From: Erysipelotrichaceae bacterium
GTDB lineage: Bacteria > Bacillota_I > Bacilli_A > Erysipelotrichales > Erysipelotrichaceae
Direction: 5' to 3'
DNA: 64,000 bases
Assembly (NCBI GenBank): GCA_013334325.1
Contig: JAAXXT010000008.1
Location: 1-64,000, forward strand
Shown here: piece after piece, positions 44,284 to 52,436 of the stretch
How positions within the stretch are numbered: position 1 is the stretch's first letter
Layout: every line of letters begins with the position of its first letter
Translations under genes and position numbers: made by a program
Notes under the pieces: generated by a model
Told to the model about the DNA's origin: nothing
The model's input: the letters and a program-made list of their open reading frames with translations, nothing else
The model's database searches: none

Positions 44284-45368
44284 CCTTAAGTAAAGAAACA
44301 TTAGTGTTGATGGAAAAGCTTACTCAAGCCTTTGGGATACCTGGAGATGAGAAAGAAGTAAGTCAAATCTTAAGAGAATCCTATAAGACTTTAGCAGATG
44401 AAATTATCTATGATAATCTAGGTTCTATTTTCGCTGTGAAAAAGAGTAAGAATCCTAAGGCTAAGACCTTAATGATCGCAGGACATATGGATGAGGTAGG
44501 ATTCATCGTCAATAAGATCAATGAAAAAGGATGTTTGAGTATAACGCCTGTGGGAGGTTGGTGGAATCAGACCTTACTAGGACAAAGAGTCTTGGTTAAA
44601 ACTAAGACAGGTCAGAAAATAAAAGGAACCATAGGATCTATTCCTCCACATCTATTGAGCGATAAAGATCGTGCAGCACCCATGGATATAAAAAATATGC
44701 TTGTTGATGTAGGTCAAACTACCAAAGCAGAAACAGAAGCTTTAGGCATCGTAATGGGATCTCCTGTGATATTAGAAGGAAGTTTTGAGATCTTAGAAGG
44801 AAATCAACGTTTATTGGCTAAAGCTTGGGATAATCGATATGGATGTTTAATGGGCATAGAACTATTAAGTGCATTAAAAGACCATGAACTCGATGTGAAC
44901 TTGGTTGTAGGTGCGACAGTTCAAGAAGAAGTAGGAATTAGAGGCGCACAAACAGCAACTTCATTGATCAAACCAGATGCGGCCATCGTTTTTGATTGTT
45001 CACCAGCGAATGACGCTTCAGGCGATAAAGAAGCCTTTGGACAATTAGGAAAAGGACCTTTGGTGCGTTTTATCGATGCGAACTATTTGCCTCATCGAGG
45101 TTTCCTCTATCACTATATCGACCTTTTAGAAGCCAATGAGATTCCCTTTCAGTATTACCAATCCTTAGGTGGAACAGATGCTGGGGCGATCCATAAATCA
45201 CTAGATGGAGTTATGACTTTGACCATGTGTATCTGTGCAAGAAATATTCATACTAATTCATCCATTATCGATGTTTCAGATTATGAAAACGCGAGAAAAG
45301 CAGCACTTTGTTTAGTAGAGACACTGACATCAAAGACCATCGAAGATCTTAAAAAAGTGATACAATAA
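44280..45368 (+). CDS. M42-family aminopeptidase
   Basis: Cobalt- or zinc-dependent aminopeptidase of the glutamyl/deblocking type, 362 residues. All ligands are visible: AGHMDEVGF (His, catalytic Asp), WDNRYG (bridging Asp), TVQEEVGIRGAQTA (catalytic Glu pair), FDCSPA (Asp), GGTDAGAIH and ARNIHTN (His). I start at ATG 44280, which overlaps the trmB stop as ATGA; ATG 44268 would add four residues. With pepV it completes peptide breakdown. Confidence 0.93.
   Translation: MTLSKETLVLMEKLTQAFGIPGDEKEVSQILRESYKTLADEIIYDNLGSIFAVKKSKNPKAKTLMIAGHMDEVGFIVNKINEKGCLSITPVGGWWNQTLLGQRVLVKTKTGQKIKGTIGSIPPHLLSDKDRAAPMDIKNMLVDVGQTTKAETEALGIVMGSPVILEGSFEILEGNQRLLAKAWDNRYGCLMGIELLSALKDHELDVNLVVGATVQEEVGIRGAQTATSLIKPDAAIVFDCSPANDASGDKEAFGQLGKGPLVRFIDANYLPHRGFLYHYIDLLEANEIPFQYYQSLGGTDAGAIHKSLDGVMTLTMCICARNIHTNSSIIDVSDYENARKAALCLVETLTSKTIEDLKKVIQ
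45358..45366 (+). promoter_or_regulatory. Extended -10 promoter of lipoprotein gene (predicted leaderless)
   Basis: TGA-TACAAT at the end of the M42 gene, 7 nt, then ATG 45374. No Shine-Dalgarno in the gap; -35 poor. Confidence 0.45.
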
Positions 45369-45373
45369 GTTAT

Positions 45374-46063
45374 ATGAAAAAGATGCTTATTTTATTTCTA
45401 CTGATGATGTTTGGATTGAGTGCTTGTTCTGAAATAACACTTGATTCACTTCAATCTTACCTAAAGGCAAGTGCAAGTGATGCTGAATCAGAAAAGATCA
45501 GCCCTTTAAACAACATTTCTAAGGAACTTTTTAGTTATTATTTACCTCAACATGTAGGTCGTAAGGTTTCAAGTGAAACATCGACCATTTTAACAAGTAA
45601 TAATGTCAATATTTTAATGAACTTGGATGTTATCGATGTGATCAGTGATACATATTATGATACAGCTCGTTCTTTTAGATCGATGCTTGCAGCTTCTCAA
45701 AATCTTGATAGTTTTGATTCCACCTTTTTAAATCGAAAAGGAGAAACCATAACCTATCGAGTCAGCGTGCTTGAAGTAAGTGATTCTTTGATTTTGCTTA
45801 CCCTTGAGGGTGGTTACTTTATGTTTACAGCCATTACACCTATAGGATTAAGTACCGAGATCCTATACGATATGTTAACGATTGCTAAAAGTTGTGAGGT
45901 CGATGGTCCTGCAGTATTGTTGGCTTATTCTACACGAGAATCAATAGATTATAAGAAAGAAACCTTGGATATGTTTAGTCAAATAGCCCCTGAATCAGGA
46001 ACGGTTTTAGATATGATCTCTGGTGGTCAACCGATTGAATTGCCTAGTGACAATACGAATTAA
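45374..46063 (+). CDS. Lipoprotein of unknown function
   Basis: 229 residues. Clear lipoprotein signal MKKMLILFLLMMFGLSAC, then a soluble extracytoplasmic domain with mixed alpha/beta character; residues ~40-60 read SPLNNISKELFSYYLPQHVGRKVSSETS, and the acidic tail ends ELPSDNTN. I recognise no family. It lies between the M42 peptidase and the motif protein upstream of murC, so it may belong to envelope functions. The start has no ribosome-binding site. Confidence 0.8.
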   Translation: MKKMLILFLLMMFGLSACSEITLDSLQSYLKASASDAESEKISPLNNISKELFSYYLPQHVGRKVSSETSTILTSNNVNILMNLDVIDVISDTYYDTARSFRSMLAASQNLDSFDSTFLNRKGETITYRVSVLEVSDSLILLTLEGGYFMFTAITPIGLSTEILYDMLTIAKSCEVDGPAVLLAYSTRESIDYKKETLDMFSQIAPESGTVLDMISGGQPIELPSDNTN

Positions 46064-46083
46064 TAACACTAAGGGAGAAACGT

Positions 46084-46797
46084 ATGTTTAAGAAACTTGC
46101 CTCATTACTTTTTGAAGATGAAGATATCACGCCAGAAAAGGAAGATGAAAAAGTAGATCTACTTAAGGTTAAGAAACAAGCTGAGTCTTCACCATTGAAA
46201 GCTCAAATGGATCCTCAACCTTTACATCAAGAAGCTCTAGAAAGAACCAAGAAAAGTAGTTTTGAGAATATCGTCGCTGATGAACATCCAGCGAGTTTTG
46301 AAGATGAAGCCCACCCTTTAGAAAATAATGACATTAGTGAACCAAGAAGATCATCAGATCTAGCTTTTGTGGATCGTAAACCTGTTCAATCAAAAGATGT
46401 TTATGAATTCAAACCAGTGATCAGTCCAATGTTTGGAGTCGCAGAAAGTGAAAAAGAACATGTTAGACCTACTTTCGTTCAAACGGCAGAAGTTAAAAAC
46501 GACAGTCATCTACAGACTGTGATAAGCCCTTATTATGGCGCGATTCATAAAGATATGAAGACAGGGCCAGAGTATCAAAATAACCCCGTATCAATGGAAC
46601 CAACCCAGCTTAAATCCAAGGCTAAAGTTGCTCAATACGTAGAAGAAACAAAACCTATTGAAATCAAAAATATCTCCCTTGAAGAACTGATTTCACCTAA
46701 TCCAATCCCACAGACACAAAATACCCCTAATACTGAAACAGTTTTAGAAGAAAATATAGAGGATGTTACACAATTCTCCTTGTTTGGGGAAGAATAG
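46084..46797 (+). CDS. Unrecognised disordered protein with repeated VISPxxG motif, upstream of murC
   Basis: 237 residues, mostly charged and low in hydrophobic residues, so largely disordered. It starts with an amphipathic stretch MFKKLASLLFEDED, similar in kind to the membrane-binding start of SepF, then acidic linker. Two copies of a short motif, FKPVISPMFGV (109-119) and LQTVISPYYGA (143-153), and a weaker EELISPNP (200-207), stand in otherwise polar sequence. It ends DVTQFSLFGEE. Good RBS GGGAG; its stop abuts the murC start, so it is co-translated with murC. I do not recognise a family; a membrane-associated wall or division adaptor is a guess. Confidence 0.8.
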   Translation: MFKKLASLLFEDEDITPEKEDEKVDLLKVKKQAESSPLKAQMDPQPLHQEALERTKKSSFENIVADEHPASFEDEAHPLENNDISEPRRSSDLAFVDRKPVQSKDVYEFKPVISPMFGVAESEKEHVRPTFVQTAEVKNDSHLQTVISPYYGAIHKDMKTGPEYQNNPVSMEPTQLKSKAKVAQYVEETKPIEIKNISLEELISPNPIPQTQNTPNTETVLEENIEDVTQFSLFGEE

Positions 46798-48102
46798 ATG
46801 TTGTTTTTTGTTGGTATAAAAGGAGCTGGGATGGCTGCTTTGGCGTGTATGATGAAGGAAATGGGGGAGTCTGTAGAAGGCTCTGATCTAGAAAAACACT
46901 TTTTCACAGAAGTTCAACTTCATGAATTAAATATTCCTATACATCCTTTTGGTGTTTATCCTAAAGATGGTTCTACCATCATCATAGGCAATGCCTTTAA
47001 AGAAGATTTTGAAGATGTAAGAGTAATCAGACAGAATCCTAGTTATACGATCTATCGATATCACGAATTCTTAGGTCAATTAACGAAAAAGTACATTACG
47101 GTCGCTTTAAGCGGTTCTCATGGGAAAACAACGACGACCACGATGATGGCTTCTATATTACGTCAATATAAAGAAACAGCCTATTTGATAGGGGATGGCC
47201 ACGGTCATCTTTCAAAAGACTCCGTTTATCTAGCGATAGAAGCCGATGAATATCGACGGTTTTTTCATTCGTATTTTCCTAAGTACGCAGTTGTCACTAA
47301 TGTTGATCTAGATCATGTTGATTACTATAAAGATGAGGCTGATTATCGAAAGGCTTATGAAGATTTTGCTGATAATGTGAGTGATACCTTGATTTTATTT
47401 GGGGATGATCCTCAAGTAAGAGAACTCAAACTCTCTAAGAAGCATCTTTTTTACGGGATCGATCCTAAAAATGATGTCTATGCGGAAATTCTCGATGAAG
47501 ATACCCATCATACTCGTTTTAATTTACATTACTTAGGAAAAAATCTAGGAGAAGTAAGCTTACCTTTCTCAGGACGTCACTTGGTTTGGAATGCTTTGGG
47601 AACCATAACTGTAGCACTGTTAGAAAACATACCGCTTCAATTGATTCAAAAGGGACTTATTGAGTTCAAAGGGGCATCACGAAGATTTGTGGTCGAGACC
47701 CATGGTAATAATGTGTATATCGATGATTATGCGCACCATCCAACCGAAATCAGTGTAACTATTGATGCGGCTCGTTTAAGATATCCCAATAAACCTTTGA
47801 TCGCAATTTTTAAACCACACAGAGTATCTCGTTTATTCCATTTCGCGGATGAATTCGCAATAGCACTTAACAAAGCTGATCACGTTTATCTGATTGATTT
47901 TAATGCGATCGATGATAAGGAAGCCGGGATCGATATCGACATCACTTATCTACAAAAACGTTGTAAAAACGCGACTATTATCACTGAAGATGATGCGGGA
48001 GCACTTATTTTAGCTTCACATGCTCCAGCCTGTTACTTGTTTATGAGCTCAAAAGATATTTATATTCTGTCAGATGCCTTAAAGCGCTATCAGAATTCTT
48101 GA
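46798..48102 (+). CDS. murC: UDP-N-acetylmuramate-L-alanine ligase
   Basis: Adds L-Ala to UDP-MurNAc in peptidoglycan synthesis. 434 residues: FVGIKGAGMAALACMMKEMG (UDP-binding), ALSGSHGKTTTTTM (ATP loop), EADEYRRFFHSYFPKYAVVTNVDLDHVDYY, and C-terminal YIDDYAHHPTEISVT and IFKPHRVSRL. All are MurC hallmarks. The preceding gene ends on the base before the ATG. murC followed by ytxG/ytxH-type genes and ccpA matches B. subtilis order. Confidence 0.95.
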   Translation: MLFFVGIKGAGMAALACMMKEMGESVEGSDLEKHFFTEVQLHELNIPIHPFGVYPKDGSTIIIGNAFKEDFEDVRVIRQNPSYTIYRYHEFLGQLTKKYITVALSGSHGKTTTTTMMASILRQYKETAYLIGDGHGHLSKDSVYLAIEADEYRRFFHSYFPKYAVVTNVDLDHVDYYKDEADYRKAYEDFADNVSDTLILFGDDPQVRELKLSKKHLFYGIDPKNDVYAEILDEDTHHTRFNLHYLGKNLGEVSLPFSGRHLVWNALGTITVALLENIPLQLIQKGLIEFKGASRRFVVETHGNNVYIDDYAHHPTEISVTIDAARLRYPNKPLIAIFKPHRVSRLFHFADEFAIALNKADHVYLIDFNAIDDKEAGIDIDITYLQKRCKNATIITEDDAGALILASHAPACYLFMSSKDIYILSDALKRYQNS

Positions 48103-48127
48103 AAATATTTACATTTTCGTTTATACT
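48099..48127 (+). promoter_or_regulatory. Promoter of the ytxG-ytxH-ccpA unit
   Basis: -35 TTGAAA (48099-48104, over the murC stop), 17-bp spacer, -10 TATACT (48122-48127); RBS GAGGTGA. Confidence 0.75.
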
Positions 48128-48144
48128 GTTTATGAGGTGACAGT

Positions 48145-48507
48145 ATGGACGCACTATTAGAGTCATTATCATCTGTTTCGCTGCAATTATTACCTATTTT
48201 TGGGCTTGCAGTACTTATTTTTCTTTTGATACTTTTTAAAAGAGTTTTTGATTTACTAAAAAAGGTAGATAAAACGATAGATCAAGTTGATCTCACTTTA
48301 AAAAAGATTGATGGGCCATTAGAAACCATAGTTTCTGTATCTAAAACCATCGATTTCGTCAACAGTGCTGCAGAAAACGCAGTGAAAACTTTAGCGATTA
48401 CTTTGGCGAAAAATTTTTCTGTGATTACCAATTGGATTAAATCTTCACTGGGTAAGAAAAAAGACAATGATCTCGAAGAAACAACCGAGGAAGAACTCGG
48501 ACTATAG
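48145..48507 (+). CDS. DUF948-like membrane protein (YtxG-like)
   Basis: 120 residues: one membrane helix (~15-33), then a coiled-coil-like stretch with KKVDKTIDQVDLTLKKIDGPLETI heptads, and an acidic tail. This matches DUF948/YtxG, as does the position between murC and a YtxH-like gene. Function unknown; general-stress association in B. subtilis only. Confidence 0.78.
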   Translation: MDALLESLSSVSLQLLPIFGLAVLIFLLILFKRVFDLLKKVDKTIDQVDLTLKKIDGPLETIVSVSKTIDFVNSAAENAVKTLAITLAKNFSVITNWIKSSLGKKKDNDLEETTEEELGL

Positions 48508-48515
48508 GAGCTAAA

Positions 48516-48881
48516 ATGGACAATACTTTTAAAGAAGAATTAGACAGACTGATCGAGAAAGCGAATAAGTTCGCAGATGACATTCATTTGAAAGAAAATC
48601 TTGAGTCTTTTAGAGATGATCTTGTTGATTTAGCGACCAAAACAGGTAAGAAGATCGATGAATTGGCTCATGATGAAGAACTTAAAGCTAAGATTAAAGA
48701 TGGTGCCACTCAAGTCAAAGATGGAGCCATTAAAGGGGCTAAGTATGTAGGGGATAAAACGACAGAGTTTTTCGAAAGACCTGACGTTCAAGAAAACATC
48801 GAAAAAGCTAAAGATAAAACGATAGAGGTCGCAGAGAAAGGCGTAGAAGCCCTTAAGAAAGCCCTCAAGAAAGAGGAGTAG
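48516..48881 (+). CDS. Amphipathic-repeat protein (YtxH position)
   Basis: 121 residues, no membrane helix, made of amphipathic helical repeats rich in Lys, Asp, Glu and Ala (KDGATQVKDGAIKGAKYVGDKTTEFFERPDVQENIEKAKDKTIEVAEKGVEALKK), like LEA or apolipoprotein-type sequences. It occupies the place of ytxH, but lacks the N-terminal membrane segment of that family. RBS AGGAG. Possibly binds membranes or stabilises proteins; not certain. Confidence 0.75.
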   Translation: MDNTFKEELDRLIEKANKFADDIHLKENLESFRDDLVDLATKTGKKIDELAHDEELKAKIKDGATQVKDGAIKGAKYVGDKTTEFFERPDVQENIEKAKDKTIEVAEKGVEALKKALKKEE

Positions 48882-48883
48882 TT

Positions 48884-49873
48884 ATGAAGCGTGTTACCAT
48901 CTATGATGTCGCCAATGAGGCTAATGTGTCTTTGGCAACCGTTTCTCGCGTCATAAACGGACTTGAGATCGTAAGAGAAGATACTCGTATTAGAGTCAAT
49001 CAAGCCATTGAAAAGCTAGGGTATAAGCCTAATGCGATCGCTCAAGGCTTGGCCTTACAAAAAACCACATCGATTGCTTTATTGATCCCAGAAGCAAGCT
49101 TTTCGTATACTGGACAAATTATAAATGGCCTTTTAGATGTGGCTAAGATCTATAAATATAACATTACCTTGCATACCACCAGTGAAGCCATCATGCAGAT
49201 CGGTGATATCATCGAAAATATCATTAAATCCCGTGTTGATGGGGTCATCATTTATAATGACAAACTGATGGTAGATGAGTTGACAGCGTTGACGAAATAT
49301 CAGTTCCCAATCGTTTTGGTAGGCAATCAAATGAGTTCAGCGAATATCGCTTCCGTGTATGTCAATCTACAAAAAGCGATGTATGAACTCGTATCATCTT
49401 ACCTTGAACAAGGCAAGACAGACATCGCCATCGTTCAAGATCGTAAAAACAAATATATGGTTGAACAGCTCATCTTAGGTGCTTCTCAAGCTTTTGAGAA
49501 GAAGGGTCTCGTCTTTAAGAATTTCATAGAGATCCCAAGAGAATATAGAAGTTCTTATACCTATCTCAAGGAATATTTTAAGACCCATAAACATGAATTG
49601 GTTATCGCTCATCGTGATTCTCAAGCTATGGCTGTGATCAATGCAGCGGCAGAGAATGACATCAAGATCCCCAATGAAATGGAAGTGGTCTGTGTTATGG
49701 ATACCAAATACAATTCGATGATTCGTCCTCAAATCAGTAGTTTCGCGATTCCTTCTTATGATTTAGGCGCTGTGGCCATGCGTGTCATGACCAAGATGCT
49801 GAATCAGAACCCTGTTGAAGAAAGAGAAATCGAATTGAGTTATTTGTTTACCCCACGTCAGTCTACGAAATAA
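48884..49873 (+). CDS. ccpA: Catabolite control protein A
   Basis: LacI-family regulator, 329 residues. The N-terminus TIYDVANEANVSLATVSRVINGLEIVREDTRIRVNQAIEKLGYKPNAIAQGLALQKTTSIALLIP is close to B. subtilis CcpA, including the hinge-helix region; the periplasmic-binding-like core follows. Order murC-ytxG-ytxH-ccpA-tyrS supports orthology. With HPr-Ser-P it would act at cre sites. Two bases after the previous stop. Confidence 0.88.
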   Translation: MKRVTIYDVANEANVSLATVSRVINGLEIVREDTRIRVNQAIEKLGYKPNAIAQGLALQKTTSIALLIPEASFSYTGQIINGLLDVAKIYKYNITLHTTSEAIMQIGDIIENIIKSRVDGVIIYNDKLMVDELTALTKYQFPIVLVGNQMSSANIASVYVNLQKAMYELVSSYLEQGKTDIAIVQDRKNKYMVEQLILGASQAFEKKGLVFKNFIEIPREYRSSYTYLKEYFKTHKHELVIAHRDSQAMAVINAAAENDIKIPNEMEVVCVMDTKYNSMIRPQISSFAIPSYDLGAVAMRVMTKMLNQNPVEEREIELSYLFTPRQSTK

Positions 49874-49884
49874 ACGAAAAGCTT

Positions 49885-50081
49885 TGATAAGTCATAGTAC
49901 TTAAGTTCAATGGTTCAGCGAGATAATGGTTGGTGAAAATTATCCCTAGGTCTTAAGGAATACAACTTGGAGCTGCTTTATAAAAGTAAAGCCGTTAACT
50001 CGCGTTAAGAGTCAAAGTGATCAGCGAAAGCGTAACTAAGGTGGTACCGTGCGGTTTTAGCACCCTTGGAGGGTGCTTTTC
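49885..50081 (+). promoter_or_regulatory. T-box riboswitch, tyrosine specific
   Basis: Distal motif GGTTGGTGAAAA, candidate specifier TAC (49961-49963, in GAA-TAC-A), T-box core AAGGTGGTACCGTGCGG (50038-50054) and terminator AGCACCC/GGGTGCT with T-run (50059-50080). Promoter not clear; it may lie at the end of ccpA. Confidence 0.94.
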
Positions 50082-50097
50082 TATTGGAGGATAAACT

Positions 50098-51351
50098 ATG
50101 AATTTTTATGAAGATTTAAAATGGAGAGGTTTAGTCAAAGATGTAACCGATGAGGAAGCTTTTATCCAGCGATTAAAGAAACCTTTAAGGCTTTATTGTG
50201 GGTTTGATCCTACAGCGGATTCATTACACATTGGTTCTTTACAACAAATCCTCTTATTACGTCGTTATCAACTCAATGGACATACACCGATTGCCTTGAT
50301 TGGTGATGCGACTGGTATGATCGGGGATCCACGTCCTACCACAGAGCGAAAACTATTGACTATAGATGAAGTTAGAGCCAATGGGGTCAAGATCAAAGCC
50401 CAACTGGCACGAATTTTAGAACATCCAGAAACTTCTAACAATTTTATCGCCGTCAATAACTATGATTGGTTATCAAAAATCGATATTTTAAGTTTCTTGC
50501 GTGATTATGGGAAACATTTCAATGTGGCTTATATGATCAACAAGGACACCATCTCATCTCGTTTATCCAGTGGGATCAGTTTTACTGAATTTACGTATAC
50601 GATCTTACAGGCAGTAGATTTTATGCATCTTTATCAAAAATTCGATTGTGAGGTCCAAATCGGTGGATCTGATCAATGGGGCAACTTAACCAGTGGGACA
50701 GAACTCATTCGAAGAACCATGGATGATGCGAAAGTATTTGGTGTGACATCACCTTTGATCACCAATTCTGATGGATCGAAATTTGGAAAATCTGAAGGAA
50801 AAAACATTTGGTTAAGTGAAGAAAGAACTTCATCTTATGCCTTTTACCAATATTGGTTGAATGTTTCAGATTCTGACGTGATCGATTTTATGAAACGCTT
50901 ATCCCTTAAATCACCAACTGAGATCAGTAGTTATGAAACAGGAGTAAAGACAGAAGGTCATCTTCGTAAAGCTCAAAAAGCTTTGGCTGAAGAATTAACT
51001 GCTTTGGTTCATGGGTCAGTTGGTTTAGCGAAAGCTTTAAAGATCACAGAAGCTTTGTTTAGTGGAGCTTGGAAAGAACTAAACTTAAGTGATATCTTAG
51101 ATGCATTAAGTGAAGCACCAAGTCTAAGCGTCAGTGAACCTAAAGCTTTAATCGATGTTTTAACAGAAGGTAAATTGGCAGTTAGTAGAAGAGAAGCTCG
51201 TGAGCTCATCGAAAATGGTTCGATCAGTGTCAACGGAGAAAAGATAACGACTCTAGATTATGTATTAAATAAAGAGAATGCCCTTCATCAGCACATTCAT
51301 GTGCTTAGAAAAGGGAAGAAAAACTACTTCGTAATGAAGTTCGAGGGTTAA
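50098..51351 (+). CDS. tyrS: Tyrosyl-tRNA synthetase
   Basis: 417 residues. Class I motifs: CGFDPTADSLHIGSLQQ (HIGH), GGSDQWGNL, KFGKSEGKN (KMSKS equivalent), and a C-terminal S4-like RNA-binding domain SRREARELIENGSISVNGEKI. RBS GGAGG. Controlled by a Tyr T-box. Confidence 0.97.
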   Translation: MNFYEDLKWRGLVKDVTDEEAFIQRLKKPLRLYCGFDPTADSLHIGSLQQILLLRRYQLNGHTPIALIGDATGMIGDPRPTTERKLLTIDEVRANGVKIKAQLARILEHPETSNNFIAVNNYDWLSKIDILSFLRDYGKHFNVAYMINKDTISSRLSSGISFTEFTYTILQAVDFMHLYQKFDCEVQIGGSDQWGNLTSGTELIRRTMDDAKVFGVTSPLITNSDGSKFGKSEGKNIWLSEERTSSYAFYQYWLNVSDSDVIDFMKRLSLKSPTEISSYETGVKTEGHLRKAQKALAEELTALVHGSVGLAKALKITEALFSGAWKELNLSDILDALSEAPSLSVSEPKALIDVLTEGKLAVSRREARELIENGSISVNGEKITTLDYVLNKENALHQHIHVLRKGKKNYFVMKFEG

Positions 51352-51352
51352 C

Positions 51353-51838
51353 ATGACAGACTATCTACTGTATGGATTTACGATCTTGGTTGCAGGTTTG
51401 ATGGTGGTTATTAGGTTACGCGATTATTCCAAACACAAAAAAGTACTACAAGAAGTAAGCGAAAAATCAACTTTGTTTGAAGTCGTTACATTAAAAGGTA
51501 CTCGTATTATGTTGTATCTATTCATAGGAATCGTAATTGTATTTTCAATTATGGCTTTCTTCTATACCAACTATCTTCAAAGTGCGACGTATATCCTTGT
51601 ATTCATTCTTATGGGGATTTCAGAATGGATCAATATCTTAACCATCGGACGTGTGTCTGTTTTCGATAGGGCAGCCGTTTATGGGAGTTACAGTATTCGT
51701 TTAAAAAGCATCCGTGCAGTTAACCCTCAAGGTAAGAAAAACATGAGAATAGCGATGCTTGATAATACCAGTTACACTGTACCCAATGAAGTCGGTGAGA
51801 AAATGATCGAGATTTTGAAGACCCGTAAGGCAAAATAG
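51353..51838 (+). CDS. Small membrane protein of unknown function
   Basis: 161 residues, starting one base after tyrS, so translated from the same mRNA. Three hydrophobic segments (about 5-22, 50-70 and 77-98), then a cytoplasmic beta-rich tail with GSYSIRLKSIRAVNPQGKKNMRIAMLDNTSYTVPNEVGEKMIEIL, which resembles a small PH-like domain. I recognise no named family. Confidence 0.75.
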   Translation: MTDYLLYGFTILVAGLMVVIRLRDYSKHKKVLQEVSEKSTLFEVVTLKGTRIMLYLFIGIVIVFSIMAFFYTNYLQSATYILVFILMGISEWINILTIGRVSVFDRAAVYGSYSIRLKSIRAVNPQGKKNMRIAMLDNTSYTVPNEVGEKMIEILKTRKAK

Positions 51839-51842
51839 TCTG

Positions 51843-51851
51843 TGTTATAAT
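51843..51851 (+). promoter_or_regulatory. Extended -10 promoter of lipoprotein gene (predicted leaderless)
   Basis: TGT-TATAAT, 6 nt, then ATG 51858. An earlier in-frame ATG at 51852 touches the -10 itself. Confidence 0.55.
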
Positions 51852-51857
51852 ATGTTC

Positions 51858-52367
51858 ATGAAAAAAGTCCTTCCTATACTATTTGCTTTGGTTTTAATGA
51901 GCGGATGTTCAAACAGTGCTCAACTTGATCAAATCAAAATAGATACCTATAAATCAATGTATACAGACATCTTAAATGCCTCTGATTTTAAAACATCTTC
52001 TCAGTATTTTTCAATAGAAGCCTCTCTTACTGATTTAGGTGATTCATCTTATCGTTATGATGTCATCATCGATGAAGCGAAGGTGGCGATGTATGATGTA
52101 GATATCTTGGTGATACAAGATAATGGATCTTTGGTCATCAGTGATAAAATGATGCCCAGTATAGGCGTATTTGAAGATGTTACCTATTATATGATTCCGT
52201 ATCAAGTCAATACCTTAGCTCATTATGTAAAAGGTATAGCTCTTAATGGAATTTCCGAGAGTTTACCTGTTCGATTAAAAGTGCTTGTTAAATGGAAAGA
52301 TGATTTGAATAAACCTTATATTGAATATTTCGATTTCAATTTAGTTCTTGAATCTACCACTACATAA
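51858..52367 (+). CDS. Lipoprotein of unknown function
   Basis: 169 residues from ATG 51858 (MKKVLPILFALVLMSGC, a clean lipobox). Soluble domain of roughly 150 residues, apparently alternating strands (DSSYRYDVIIDEAKVAMYDVDILVIQDNGS, LPVRLKVLVKWKD). I recognise no family. The longer ORF start at 51852 would begin in the -10 region, so the shorter one with a leaderless transcript is preferred. A terminator follows. Confidence 0.78.
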   Translation: MKKVLPILFALVLMSGCSNSAQLDQIKIDTYKSMYTDILNASDFKTSSQYFSIEASLTDLGDSSYRYDVIIDEAKVAMYDVDILVIQDNGSLVISDKMMPSIGVFEDVTYYMIPYQVNTLAHYVKGIALNGISESLPVRLKVLVKWKDDLNKPYIEYFDFNLVLESTTT

Positions 52368-52393
52368 ACATCACTTAGGGTGATGTTTTTTTT
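52367..52393 (+). terminator. Terminator of lipoprotein gene
   Basis: AACATCAC (52367-52374), loop, GTGATGTT (52380-52387), eight T. Confidence 0.9.
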
Positions 52394-52401
52394 AAGATAA
52401 A

Positions 52402-52429
52402 AAAACCACTTCATGATTGAAGTGGTTTT
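52402..52429 (-). terminator. Terminator of rpsD
   Basis: AAAACCACTTCA, loop TGAT, TGAAGTGGTTTT: perfect 12-bp stem with an A-run to the left, so minus-strand transcripts end in U. Confidence 0.9.
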
Positions 52430-52436
52430 AAGATGA

